Below are positions 11,032-22,394 of a stretch of DNA of 64,000 bases, piece by piece. The first letter of the stretch is position 1. Each line of letters opens with the position of its first letter. Location: the NCBI GenBank assembly GCA_964017235.1, contig OZ024936.1, positions 60,811,028 to 60,875,027 of the forward strand, written 5' to 3'. Origin of the DNA: Sabellastarte sp. h YS-2021 (taxonomy: Eukaryota > Annelida > Polychaeta > Sabellida > Sabellidae). The notes beneath the pieces were generated by a model. That model ran no database searches. It saw nothing but the letters and a program-made list of their open reading frames with translations, and was not told the origin of the DNA. Made by a program: the position numbers and the translations under genes.

Positions 11032-12150
11032 TGTCGTATCAGAAAGTCCAATTCATCATAATTTGAAATTCTGACAGATGTATCCATCAGAAAGTCCAAT
11101 TGGACTTTCTGATGTCACAAACTCCAATTGGACTTTCTGCTGGATAATTCTGTCAGAATTTCAAATTCTGATAGAAATATCCATCAGAAACTCCAATTGG
11201 ACTTTCTGACATCAGAACGTCAAATCCTAATTTTAAGATGTTTTATTTTGTTTACTTTGTGAAAAGTACATGTTTTGTTATTTTTCTTTATCTTTTTGTG
11301 GGATGGGTGGGGGTGTCTGAATTAGTTACCTTTCATTAAATGATCAGTCTAAGTGCTGTTAATTCTCTTTTGTTGCAAGTAGCTTTCAAAGTTTTCATCT
11401 TTTCAGTCAATTGTTGCTTATGATTTTTATGGTGATGAAGTTTCTTTAATAGGATTAAATACCAACTCATTACTCTTTTGATGCAAATAACTTACAAACT
11501 TGTAATCCAGTCAGTTAGTCTATTATTAATTGTGATTTATTAAAATGCTGAACTTTCTTTGATAGGATTAAATACCTACTCATTACTTTCTTTAAATCAA
11601 CCCAATTAGCTCATTCTGCATATTATATGCCTGTGTGATCAAACACCTTAACATCTTTGATTGGATTAACTGTACCTACTCACTACCTTGGTAATCAAGA
11701 TTTAAAAAGCCAATTATGTATAGTTCCTTTATTTTTCCTGAGTAGGTACAGTCCCTTTGATCAGAGCATATATAAGGGGAGGATGTTGGCTACAGATTCA
11801 GTACAGGTTATTGGTATCTACTTCACTGTTACACTACTTAGAGTTTCTGATGGATTGAAGTTTCCGATGGCCAGGAATCAGAAAGTCCAATCCATCAGAA
11901 TTTGAAATTCTGATGTCAGAACTTCAAATTTCGTACCACAGAGCAATCACTCATAGAAAACATACCAGGATTTGAGTTTCTGATAGCTAGGTATCAGAAA
12001 CTCCAATCCATCAGGATTTGAAATTCTGATGTCAGAACTTCAAATCCGTACCACAGAGCATTATTTTAGTTAAATATTAAGATTGGACTTTCTGATGGAT
12101 AGTTCTGTCAGAATTTCAAATTCTGATGGATTGGACTTTCTGATACGACA
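11032..12150. mobile_element. Fold-back element with long TIRs and TA target site
   Basis: The first 50 bp or so (TGTCGTATCAGAAAGTCC onwards) are nearly the exact reverse complement of the last 50 bp, and TA lies on both sides (11030-11031 and 12151-12152). Further inverted copies of the same words lie inside both ends, including a perfect 30-bp palindrome at 11085-11114. The middle (11340-11760) has three or four degenerate units of about 110 bp ('ctactcattactttctttga'). There is no coding capacity. The TA duplication suggests a Tc1/mariner-type MITE, but the nested palindromes are more like a Foldback element. Confidence 0.8.
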
Positions 12151-12480
12151 TATGTAATTTTCAACACCAGGAGACATAATTAGATTTTAAACATGAGGAA
12201 ATAAGTACAAGAATACTGTAGTCTTATAGTGTGTTTTGTGCAAGTGGAAATCTCTGCCATTGTGTGACGTAGTACACGCAAGCTTTGGACTGCTGGCCTT
12301 AAGTGTTTTTCTTCCAAGAGGGAAATTTGAGTGATAAAAATTAAAATAGTGGCATAAACATTGGTGTGGTGCAACTGGGAGAAGTGTAAATGTCTTTGTG
12401 TGGTTATGTACTTTATATACAACTAAAAAAAGTGGTATGTTAAATTTGGTGCTACAGGCTCTTAATTAAGGTGTAAAAAG
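12151..12480. other. Unique sequence
   Basis: No gene or repeat family was seen. The 80-codon ORF on the minus strand has no recognisable domain and runs into the flank of the fold-back element. Confidence 0.4.
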
Positions 12481-13290
12481 TAGGTGAATACCATATTTAA
12501 ACAAAATACTGTAAATGCAATAGTTTTAGTTAGAACTGATTTACTCAACAGTGAGAATATCAAAGTAGCTTTTGCTCAACCATGTAATGAGCTACAGTTC
12601 TGCAATTTTACTATGGTATAGCTGACCCCAAAGAAGGTAAATAATACATTTAAACAAAATTCTAAAAATGCAATAGTTTTCTAGTTAGAGCTGATTTACT
12701 CAAAAGTTAAAACCTCAAAGTAACTATTGCTCGAATAAGCAGGACTGACATTTTACTATGTTATAGCTGACGCAAAAGTAGGTGAATAACATCTACCAAA
12801 AAAATACTCAACTGATTTACTCAACAGTAGTGGTCAGACCGGTTCTGAAAATAAAAACCGGTTTTCAGGGCTTTGAAACCGAACGCAATCCAGGTTTCGA
12901 AAGTATACAGAGATTTGATAAAAAGTTTTATGTGAGCGTACATGAGCTATATTCTCAGTACGAAATATGCATTCGCGAGATATTTTGAAGCTTGTAAACT
13001 TCATTTACCATGAATATAAAGTGAAAATGTAAGTTATTACCTCAAGTCTGTATGTTCTTTATAGTTTTGATGAAATATTAACCAGTAGAAAGAATAATAT
13101 AATGACATTTTCAATAACCGGTACTTTAATATTCTTTGCGGGTTTCGTCATTTCTACCTAAACGAAACAAAATGTGGTTTACCGGCTTACTGTTCACACC
13201 ACTACTGAACAGTGATAACCTGAAAGTAGCTATTGCTCATTTAAGCCATGAGCTACAGGTGTTCAATTTCACTATATTATAGCTGGTCCA
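12481..13290. repeat. Family-1 satellite monomers interrupted by a MITE
   Basis: About two and a half monomers ('gtgaataacatatttaaac', 'tgatttactcaacagtgag', 'gctacaggt') run from 12481 to 12827 and resume after the MITE to about 13290. Confidence 0.75.
12828..13204. mobile_element. hAT-type MITE, TSD CTCAACAG/CTGAACAG
   Basis: The 377-bp element starts TAGTGGTCAGACCGGT and ends CACACCACTA. The 8-bp target copies (12820-12827 and 13205-13212) differ at one base. Internal CCGGTT palindromic words are present. The 68-codon ORF across it is not coding. Confidence 0.8.
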
Positions 13291-13299
13291 GAAGTAAAC

Positions 13300-15571
13300 T
13301 AGACCTACGAATTGGAGAACCGATGCAAATCTGTATCCACCGGAAAGACAACTCACCAAAGCCAGTGAACCATCGTTTGACCTTGAAGGAGGGGCCAGAG
13401 GTCAAATCTGACATCAGAAGATTCCCAGCCCACAATATTCTGCAAGTTGGTTTCACATTGCAAACCTCTAGGATCAACAATAAACGAGTTATAAAAACTT
13501 TTAAGTTTGGCTGTCCTCATTTGACCTTGAAGGAGGGGCTCAAGGTCAAATCTGACCACATCAGAAGATTCCCAGCCCATGATTTCCTATAAGGTGGTTT
13601 CACATTGCAAACCTCTAGGACCAATAATAAGCAAGTTATAAGCACTTTCAAGTTTGGCTATCCTCGTTTGACCTGGAAGGAGGGGTCCAAGGTCAAATCA
13701 AACCACACCAGAAGATTACCAGTTCATGATTTCCTATAGGTTGGTTTACCATCCCAATTGTCTTGGACCGATAATAAGCGAGTTATAAGCACTTTTAACT
13801 TTGGCTATCCTCGTTTGACCTTGAAGGAGGGGCCCCAAGGTCAAATCTGACCACACCAGATGATTCCCAATCAATGATTTTATATAGGTTAGTTTACCAT
13901 CCCAAACCTCTTGGACCAATAATAAGCGAGTTATAAGCACTTTTAAGTTTGGCTATCCTCGTATGACCTTGAAGGAGGGGTCCAAGGTCAAATCTGACCA
14001 CATGAGAAGATTCCCAGCCTATGATTTCTTATAAGTTGCTTTGCCATCCCAAACCTCTAGGACCAATAATAAGTGAGTTATAAGCACTTTTAAGTTTGAC
14101 TATCCTCGTGTGACCTTGAAGGAGGGACCCAAGGTCAAATCCGACCACACCAGAAGATTCCCAGCCCGTGAATTGCTACAGGTTGGTTTACCATCCCAAA
14201 CCTCCAGGACCAATATTAAGCGAGTTATAAGCACTTTTAAGTTTGTCTATCCTCATTTGACCTTGAAGGAGGAGTTCAAGGTCAAATCTGACCATACCAG
14301 AAGATTCCCAGTTCATGATTTCCTACAGGTTGGTTTACCATCCCAAATCTTTTGGACCAATAATAAGCGAGTCATAAGCACTTTTAACTTTGGCTATCCT
14401 CGTTTGACCTTGTAGGAGGGGCCCAAGGTCAAATCTGACCACACCACAAAATTCCCAGTCCATGATTTCATATAGGTTAGTTTACCATCCCAAACCTCTT
14501 GGACCAATAATAAGCGAGTTATAAGCACTTTTAAGTTTGCCTGTTCTCGTACGACCTTGGAGGGGCCCAAGGTCAAATCTGACCACATCAAAAGATTCCC
14601 AGCCCATGATTTCCTGTAAGTTGTTTACCACCCCAAACATCTAGGACCAATAACAAGCGAGTTGTAAGCACTTTTAACTTTGGCTATCCTCATTTGACCT
14701 TGAAGATGGGGCCCAAGGTCAAATCCGACCACACCAGAAGGATCCCAGCCCATGATTTCCTATAGGTTGGTTTACCATCCCAAACCTCTAGAACCAATAA
14801 TAAGCGAGTTATAAGCACTTTTAAGTTTGGCTATCCTCATATGACCTTGAAGGAGAGGTACAAGATCAAATCTGACCACATCAAAAGATTTCCAGCCCAT
14901 GATTTCCTATAGGTTGGTTTCACATTGCAAACCTCTAGGACCAATAATAAGGAAGATATAACCACTTTTAAAGTCCACTATGTGGGTTACTATGGCACTG
15001 CTTTACGATCCCAAACCTCTAGGACAAATAATAAGTGAGTTATAAGCACTTTTAAGTTTGGCTATCCTTGTTTGACCTTGAAGGAGGAGTACAAGGTCAA
15101 ATCTGACCACATCAAAAGATTCGCAGCACATGATATCCTATAGGTTGGTTTCACATTGCAAACCTCTAGGACCAATAATAAGGAAGATATAACCACTTTT
15201 AAAGTCCACTATGTGGGTTATTATGGCACTCTGTGGATGACCTTGAATTAAGAGCTTCAAGGTTAAATGTCTGCAAGGTCGTAGAGGACATATATATCTG
15301 TTATACATCTCAACTATGAAGACATTCAACCTTCTACTTGTGAGAAACGGACAGTAGAAAAATGTACACAATTTTCAAAGAAATGCCCGCGGCGGCCATC
15401 TTGTTTTTCAGAATGAGGCTAATTTCCTTCCCAGAGAAGCTTACCCCCCAATGAAGATATCCTGCAAATTTGGTGAACCTAGCTGATGTAGTTTTCCTCT
15501 TAGAGCGTTAACGCCAACAATCTCTCGCGAACGCTAAACCAAGGTATCCACCGGAGGCATCCGGTGGATAC
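13300..15571 (+). mobile_element. Family-3 Helitron-like element with ~170-bp satellite core
   Basis: The 5' subterminal motif GTATCCACCGGA (13333-13344) recurs as the left arm of a 3' hairpin: GTATCCACCGGA (15544-15555), loop GGCA, TCCGGTGGATAC (15560-15571). The stem is a perfect 12 bp. Between them is an array of about 11 monomers (13360-15240) and a short unique tail with CpGs. No protein is encoded. The exact 5' boundary is uncertain. Confidence 0.7.
13360..15240. repeat. ~170-bp satellite array, about 11 copies
   Basis: Units read 'gacctTgaaggaggggtcc', 'aaggtcaaatctgaccaca', 'agaagattcccagcccatga', 'ggttggtttaccatcccaaa', 'cctctaggaccaataataag' and 'gagttataagcacttttaag'. The last two units drift. 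Degenerate relatives lie at 25700-25938, 26314-26460, 45880-45950, 46310-46480 and 46735-46890. All ORFs here are satellite-derived. Confidence 0.93.
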
Positions 15572-15579
15572 AATGAGTA

Positions 15580-15860
15580 ACATATTTAAACAAATTAATG
15601 CAAATGCAATAGTTTTCAAGTTACAACTGATTTACTCAAGAGTGAGAACCTGAAAATAGCTATTCCTCATCTATGCAATGACCTACAGGTCTGCAAATTT
15701 ACTGTGGTATAGCTGACCGAAGAATACACGATAACATATTTAAACAAAATATTGTATATGAAATAGTTTTTAAGTTAAAACTGATTTACTCAACAGTGAG
15801 AACCTCAAAGTAGCTATTGCACAGCTATGCAATGAGTTACAGGTCTGCAGTTTCACTCTG
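15580..15860. repeat. Family-1 satellite monomers
   Basis: Just under two monomers ('catatttaaacaaatta', 'ctgatttactcaagagtga', 'gacctacaggtctgcaa') directly follow the family-3 hairpin, as if that element had inserted in a family-1 array. Confidence 0.75.
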
Positions 15861-15879
15861 TTACAGAGGACTGAAAATT

Positions 15880-16100
15880 GGGTAACTAGAAAAATGTTTT
15901 TGCTCACAAAAACTAAGCGTCCCAAAAAGGTTAAAAGCAATATCATATAAAGTAGAAAAAGGTTTTTGAAAATAAAAATAGGCAGCGCTGAGAGAAGAAG
16001 TGAAATTTAAGCAGAAAATGTGGAAGTTTATGCATTGACATGAAGACAATTTGAAGCTTTATTTTGTTTTCTATGGTCATAAATTGCAAAAATATCATCA
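15880..16100 (+). mobile_element. 5' end of a family-2 Helitron-like element (copy C)
   Basis: The sequence 'aactagaaaaatgtttttgc', then 'tcacaaaaact' and AAGCGTCCC (15915-15923), matches the starts of copies A and B. A family-2 3' end with hairpin lies at 22190-22306. The material between is a pile of other elements, so the two ends may or may not belong together. Confidence 0.5.
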
Positions 16101-18172
16101 GAGCTGCCCGTACCCCACAGCCTGGGGAAATATTTTTCAACACCATGAGATATAGAAGTAGTGTAACAGTACAAAGTTCAAGATACTTTCAGAGCAGTGT
16201 AAGTTATATTAAGGTCTAAATAACGCTTAAGTAGAGAAAATAATATCTAAGGAAAAGAAATGTATATAAAGATGAAGTATTAAAACAAGACAATTCAATA
16301 ATAAAATGACAGCATTTATCAGTAAACCAAAAATGGCCGAATTATGGTTTGGATGTTTTGAATATTACCCATGCATACAGAACTGGCAATACATTCAATG
16401 AATGCTTATGTGTGGTGTTGGAGTAAAGCCTGTGGCTCACTTGAAATTCCATCTGTTACAATGGCAACTTGCACAAGGAAATTCTTAATGAATTCTAATA
16501 TGACTTTAACAGTGCTTAATCTGCATCAACAGACAGACCCAAAGGTGCAACAAGATTTTAAAGGTCAATACAGCAAGGTCAAAGGTCAATCATTGTTACA
16601 CCATGACGTGACACACCTAAAACCCTCAACCAATGTCCCTACCAAGTATAAACTATAACCTGGACAAGATTTTATAGGTCAAGGTCGATACAGCAAGGTC
16701 AAATCAAGGTCACACGACGTAGCACACCTACACCCCCTAACCAATGTCCCTAACAAGTATCAACTTCCTATACCTCTTACAGTTTCCAAGATATAGCCCA
16801 GACCAGGTATTATAGGTCAAGTTCACTACGGCAAGGGTCAAAGGTCAAATCAAGGTCACACTATGATGTTGCACATCTACACCCCCTAACCAATGTCCCT
16901 ACCAAGTATCAACTTCCTACACCTTACAGTTGCTGAGATATAGCCCGGACAAGGTTTTTATAGGTCAAGGTCACTACGGCAAGGTCAAAAGTCAAATCAA
17001 GGTCAGACCATGATGTTACACACCAACAACTCCTAACCAATGTTCCTACCAAGTATCAACTTCCAACACCTTACGGTTTCCGAGATATAGCCCGGACAAG
17101 ACTTCATAGGTCAAGATCACTACAGCAAGGTCAAAGGTCAAATCAAGGTCACACTATGATGTTGCACATCTACACCCCCTAACTAATGTCCCTACCAAGT
17201 ATCAACTTCCTACACCTTACAGTTGCTGAGATATAGCCCGGACAAGGTTTTATAGGTCAAGGTCACTACGGCAAGGTCAAATCAAGGTCAGACCATGATG
17301 TTGCACACCTACAACTCCTAACCAACGTTCCTACCACGTATCAACTTCCTACACCTTACGGTTTCCGAGATATAGCCCAGACAAGATTTTATAGGTCAAG
17401 GTCACTACAGCAAGGTAAAAGGTCAAATCAAGGTCACACCATGACGCTGCACATCTACACCCCCTAACCAATGTCCCTACCAAGTATCACCTTCCTACAC
17501 CTTACAGTCGCTGAAATATAGCCCGGACAAAGTTTTATAGGTCGTCACTACGGCAAGGTCAAAGGTCAAATCAAGGTCAGACCATGATGTTGCACACCTA
17601 CAACTCCTAACCAATGTTCCCACCAAGTATCAACTTCCTACACCTTACGGTTTCCGAGATATAGCCCGGACAAGATTTTATAGGTCAAGGTCACTACAGC
17701 AATGTCAAATCAAGGTCAGACCATGACGTTGCACACCTACACCCCCTAACCAATGTCCCTACCAAGTATCAATTTCCTACACCTTAAGGTTTCCGAGATA
17801 TAGCCTGGACAAGATTTTAAAGGTCAAGGTCACTACGGCAAGGTCAAATCAAGGTCAGACCATGACATTGCACACCTACAACCCCAAACTAATGTCCCTG
17901 CAAATCAACTTCCTAAGCCTTATGGTTGCCGAGATATAGCCCGGACAAGATTTTCAAACTCAAGGTCACTACGGCAAGGTCAAATCAAGGTCAGACTATC
18001 ACGTTGCACACCTACACCCCCCAACCAATGTCCTTGCCAAGTATGAACTTCCTACACCTTACGGCTTCTGAGATACAGCCCGGACAAACTATTTCCCGCC
18101 GCCTGCCCGCCCATCCGGACACCAAGGGTGAAAACAATACCCCGAGAGCCCTTAAGGGCTGTGGGGTAAAAA
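16100..18172 (+). mobile_element. Family-4 Helitron-like element, copy 1
   Basis: The 5' subterminal motif TACCCCACAGCC (16111-16122) is the exact reverse complement of the 3' GGCTGTGGGGTA (18157-18168). That 3' motif belongs to a hairpin AGCCC-TTAA-GGGCT. The leading 230 bp closely match the start of copy 2 (24628-24850). The core holds about eight 190-bp monomers (16560-18110). It is non-coding. Confidence 0.72.
16560..18110. repeat. ~190-bp satellite array, about 8 copies
   Basis: Units read 'ccctaccaagtatcaacttc', 'ctacaccttacggtttccg', 'agatatagcccggacaag', 'ataggtcaaggtcactacgg' and 'caaggtcaaatcaaggtcac'. Two alternating variants ('acaccccctaaccaatgtcc' and 'acaactcctaaccaatgttc') suggest a higher-order dimer in 16860-17640. 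Confidence 0.9.
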
Positions 18173-18179
18173 CTTTAAA

Positions 18180-18660
18180 TAAATTGAATTAATAAATGCT
18201 CAGGCTCAGAATGCAATAAGCATCAATACTTATATGTTGAAAGTTACACCATAAAACTACTTAATGAAAGAGTAACAGTGCTTTATAAATGCCATATATC
18301 TATTTACATTTTAGAAAAAGGTGTAGTAAAATTTGAGCCTTTACAAAGGCAAGAAGTTTACGACACAATGCTCTGAACACATCTATCCCAATGAGTAAAT
18401 AAAAGGTCAATGTTCCCACAAGCCTAGTTATATCTTATAAATAATGCTCATTTCTATTTATTTAGAATTGCCAGTCTTTGATGAGTCCCCAGAGAATTAG
18501 TCCACTGGGTATATGCTGATAAGGGATAAATTCAATAGTTAATGGGTCTCGCCCAACACCCCTTCTCCCCGTGTTTTAGTCTATGCATGAAGAAATGCTC
18601 ATATGAGGAGTAAAATGTTATCTTTATCTATGCTCTGCTGAAAGTGTCAGTGATATGTAG
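18180..18660. other. Unique sequence
   Basis: No gene or repeat was recognised between two satellite-bearing regions. Confidence 0.45.
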
Positions 18661-18669
18661 ATTTTATGT

Positions 18670-19015
18670 ATAAACAAGACCACTGCCACGGTGTGTATCT
18701 CCCGCCGAGCATTAAAGGGGAGGAAATACCTTTTCCCGAGATATTCACAATTTTTCATTTTCCACTAAAATCCAAGATGACATTTTTCCCCTAGGCACAG
18801 AATACGGTTGTACTACCCTGTGGGTCAAAAATTCGCTCGAAATCGCTCTGTCTGTTACCATTTTGAAGATATTTTCAATGTTTATTTTGAATTTTTTCCC
18901 TTTTGCATAGTATACTCATGTACTACCCTGTGGGTCAAAAATTCACTCAAACTCGCTCTATCTCTTACAGTTTTCGAGATATTAAGACTTTTTCATTTTC
19001 CGCAAAAATCAAAGT
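18670..19015. repeat. ~165-bp-type satellite monomers
   Basis: The first 60 bp (from 'aagaccactgcc') match 7036-7095 in family-2 copy B. Two degenerate monomers with 'taccctgtgggtcaaaaatt' and 'ttttcgagatatt' follow. Confidence 0.75.
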
Positions 19016-19945
19016 AGCTATTACTCAGTTAGCTATGGACCTACAGGTCTCAAAATTTGCCATTACACAATACATCCAAAAGTAGGTGAACAACATATTT
19101 GACAAAAATCCTTTAAATTCAACAGTTTTGCTGTTATAAGTGATTTACTCAATGGAGAACCATTAAAGTAGCTATTACTCGGTTAGCTATGGACCTAGAG
19201 CTCTCATAATTTGCCATTTCACAGTACATCAAAAAGTAGGTGAAGAACATATTTGACAAAAAAATCCTCTAAATTCAACAGTTTTGCTGTTAAAGGTGAT
19301 TTACTCAATGGAAACCCTCAAAGTAGCTATTACTCAGGTAGCTATGGAGATACAGCTGTGAAAATTTGGTTAGGGAAACATTGTTTCATTAAAATGTCTT
19401 GAAAAAGGTCAACTCAAAATAGCATAATAGCTATATAGCACAGCAGCTATTACTCGGTTAGCTATAAAGGTATTATCACTAAAAGCAATCTCAAGCAAGC
19501 TACTGATCCAATAATCCTCCATCCCAAATTTTGTGAACATAGGTGAAATACTTTTCCTTTAAAATGCTTAAAATAAAAAAGCTACTAAAAGTAGCTCAGT
19601 AGCTATTACTCAGTTATATAGCTATTAACACTAAAAGCAATCCCAAGCAAGCTATTCACCTAACTATTGCTCATACCAAATTTGGTAAAGATGTGTCAAA
19701 TATTTTTCTTTAAAATGCCCGGAAACAAAAGAAGTACACAAAAGTAGCTAAGTAGCTATTAATCAGTTAGCTATAGAGCTATCTTCACCAAAAGCAATCC
19801 CATGCAAGCTCTTAATAAGTTAACACAATAAACACCCATACCAAATTTGGTAAACATTGGATAAATACTATTCCTTGAAATGACCGGAAACCAAGCGTGT
19901 CGGACGGCGGACGCCGGAAAAAGCAAATATGTCCATCCCCCAGAC
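19016..19945 (+). mobile_element. Family-1 Helitron-like element, second copy (monomers and tail)
   Basis: Two monomers (19016-19375) lead into a tail that matches 960-1518 almost throughout, ending 'aagcaaatatgtcc'. The terminal hairpin is weaker than in the first copy. A DIRS-type fossil follows directly. Confidence 0.65.
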
Positions 19946-22190
19946 ATAAAAAGAGTAGGGAACGAGAACCCCTTCGGTCCTTGGTTCGATCCAGGTAATA
20001 CCTCAGGGCACGTACTGGACACAGGGTCCTGTCTTCTTTCAATTATCTATCCACAATGGTAGACAAAGCAGGGATAGTCATTGGAGACACACTTGAAAAC
20101 CTTATCTTGCTAGTTGGTTTTTGGCTATAAAATCCGAAGAGGGGAACAAGGTAACCTTTTCCCATTGGCCTAAATCAAATACTTTGTTTGCAACCTAGGT
20201 GTGGATTTCTCTGTGGCGCTTGTCGGAGGCCAAAACTAGCAAGAAAGCAGTTTGACAGAAAGATGTTGGAGGTCTGTGTCTTTCACAGGCTCAAAGGGTA
20301 CTGTTGTGAGTTCATTAAGCACAACAGAAAAGTTCCATTTTGGAAGATTCCTGGAATTTTTGGACCATCCCTGTGAAAAACTGGATAGTAACCTGTTAAA
20401 AGTGTTAAGGTCTGAGCTTTTGGGAAAAAAGGAGCCCTACTGGGCCCCAAGGTGTCAACAATGGCTGTCCTGTAACCATCAATGGTCGACGGGCGCCTGC
20501 TTAGATCTTGGTACAGGTACATGAAAAAGTCTGAAACTTGTTTCACAGAGGGAGTGAAGAAGTCCACGGAATTTTCTCTGCACCATTTCTCAAATAGGAC
20601 CCACTTGACTTATAGATGGTCCTTATTGATAACCTTTGAGGGGCAGCAATTCTCTGCCACCTCCACAGAGAAGCCTTCTTCTTGGAGCTACCAACTCCTA
20701 GCGACCAGGCGCGGAGGTTGAGATGTTGCGAATGGCTGTGAAAACACACAATAGTGGGACTGTTTGAGGAGTTGTTGACACTGGTAGCTGAAATGGGATC
20801 TCTGTTGAGAGCTGCACTAGGTCCCAAAAGCAGGGCATCCCTGGCCAGCCTGGAGCTATTACAATGATCAGGCAAGTGTAATGCCTGAATTTGGATCACC
20901 CTGGGAAGGAGAGCTGTCAGAGGGTAAGCATAAGAAGTGAGACCTTACCAGTTTATGATTAGAGCATCGATGTCCCAAGCATTTGGTCTGGGACTGGAGA
21001 CACATAAAGTGGACGTTTTTGGTTCATACGAGTGGCCAATAGATCTACCTGAGGAGTGAACCACTTGACAGATCAGTTTGAAAAACTGTGGATGTAGTGA
21101 CAATTCTGTTGACTTTGTTTGACCTGGATAGGACGACAGCCATCAAATTCAGACACTCTGGAATGTGTCTGGCTTTTAAGGTTATCTCGTAATCTGGAGT
21201 GCATATCTCCACCGAGTGGGTTCTTCCCTGTTATGTAAGCTACTACTGTTGAGTTGTCTGTAGCAATCAACACGGTTTGGTTTGACACTGGTCCTTGAAC
21301 CTTTGAAGGGCCAGAGAAACCACCTTCAACTCTAGAATATTTATGTGTAGCCTTTTTCCTGTGTGACCACAGACCCTTATAGAGACTAGCTCTGAGTGAG
21401 AGCCCCAGCCTTCGTTTGAGGCATCTGTAAAAAGTTGGAGACTGTGGTCTTTGGGATGAAGGTCTGCACAATTCATCACGTTTGCAGGATTTTGCCACCA
21501 TTCTAGGTGAGCTGAAAAGGTCTCTGACCAAGGAAGAAAGCTGTCCAACAACTGAGGATATCTCTTGTGCTCCTTGAGGTGAAACTGAAAAGGGTCTCAT
21601 GTGAAGGCGTCCCTCCAGGACCATTTTCTCCGTTCAGGCAGCCAACCCAATTAGCGACATCAAACATTCTGCAGTCAAAAACATGTTTAACTAAGTGTAG
21701 GATCAAATCCTGAAAATGGAGCCATCTCACTGAGTGGGTTAACAAGGGCTAAATCTAGGTGGAATTTGTAGCCCACGAACGGAAACACCGGAGTAGGTTG
21801 ACTTCAGACTTCTCCTGATTTATTATCCATTCTAAGGACCGTGTCAGGAACTTCCTTGAGCTTGGAGGATGGGAATGAGAAAGTATGCGTCTGAGGCCCT
21901 TATGGACTCGTTTCCATTGAACCTTTCAACAAGTAGAAAGGGGATGAGCCTGTTTATGTCATTGGCCTCCACCCTTGGTGAGGCTTGAGGATTAGGAACA
22001 GGCGATTGTAAACCAGAGAGATTATACATTTTACACCCTTTCTACTGCGTTCTTTGACGGAAGAGACAAGATAAGAGGCCAGAGCATCTTTGATGGGCCT
22101 TGGGTCCTGAGAGAATCAGGGGGAACTCTGGTGGACTGAGGGAGGCTTTTTAAGGAGTCATTGGAAAGAGGGGTTTCCACCCTTCTTCAC
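19946..22190 (-). mobile_element. DIRS-type retroelement fossil (RT, RNase H, tyrosine recombinase)
   Basis: Read on the minus strand from right to left, segments resemble a DIRS/Ngaro reverse transcriptase (about 22030-21700), an RNase H with LFTDASNEGWG and ATDNSTVVAYI (about 21560-21190), and a tyrosine recombinase. The recombinase has a core-binding part (PSVKQVSDFFMYL, about 20560) and a C-terminal part (DRTLCPVRALRYYLDRTKD, about 20030). The gene order fits the DIRS group. The copy is broken, with many breaks, and looks old. No complete terminal repeats were recognised. Confidence 0.8.
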
Positions 22191-22306
22191 CTTGAGTGAG
22201 GTCAAAAACTTCCAATAATAAGGGAGATATTCAAGGGAGACCATAATGCGGCAGCGAGGAAACTGAAGCGAAAACAAATAAGCGCCCTTTCAAGGACGCT
22301 TAATTA
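22191..22306 (+). mobile_element. 3' end of a family-2 Helitron-like element (copy C)
   Basis: The sequence 'ttcaagggagaccataatgc' to 'gaaaacaaat' matches copy A at 6472-6531. It ends in the hairpin AAGCGCCC / GGACGCTT (22280-22302) and TAATTA. A 5' partner may be 15880. Confidence 0.6.
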
Positions 22307-22394
22307 GTAATAAGGTAGACTACAAATAAAGTTAGAAACTAATCTTCACTTTGAAAACTTTTACAAAAATATGTCTGTACACGCGCCGAAGAAA

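Noticed and set aside
13248-14591. ORFs on both strands with repeated LTLKEG peptides
   Set aside because: These are translations of the 170-bp satellite in different frames.
15880-22306. A single 6.4-kb family-2 element joining the 5' end at 15915 to the 3' end at 22302
   Set aside because: Complete elements of other families and a DIRS fossil lie between, and without an empty site the pairing cannot be shown. Listed as two separate ends.
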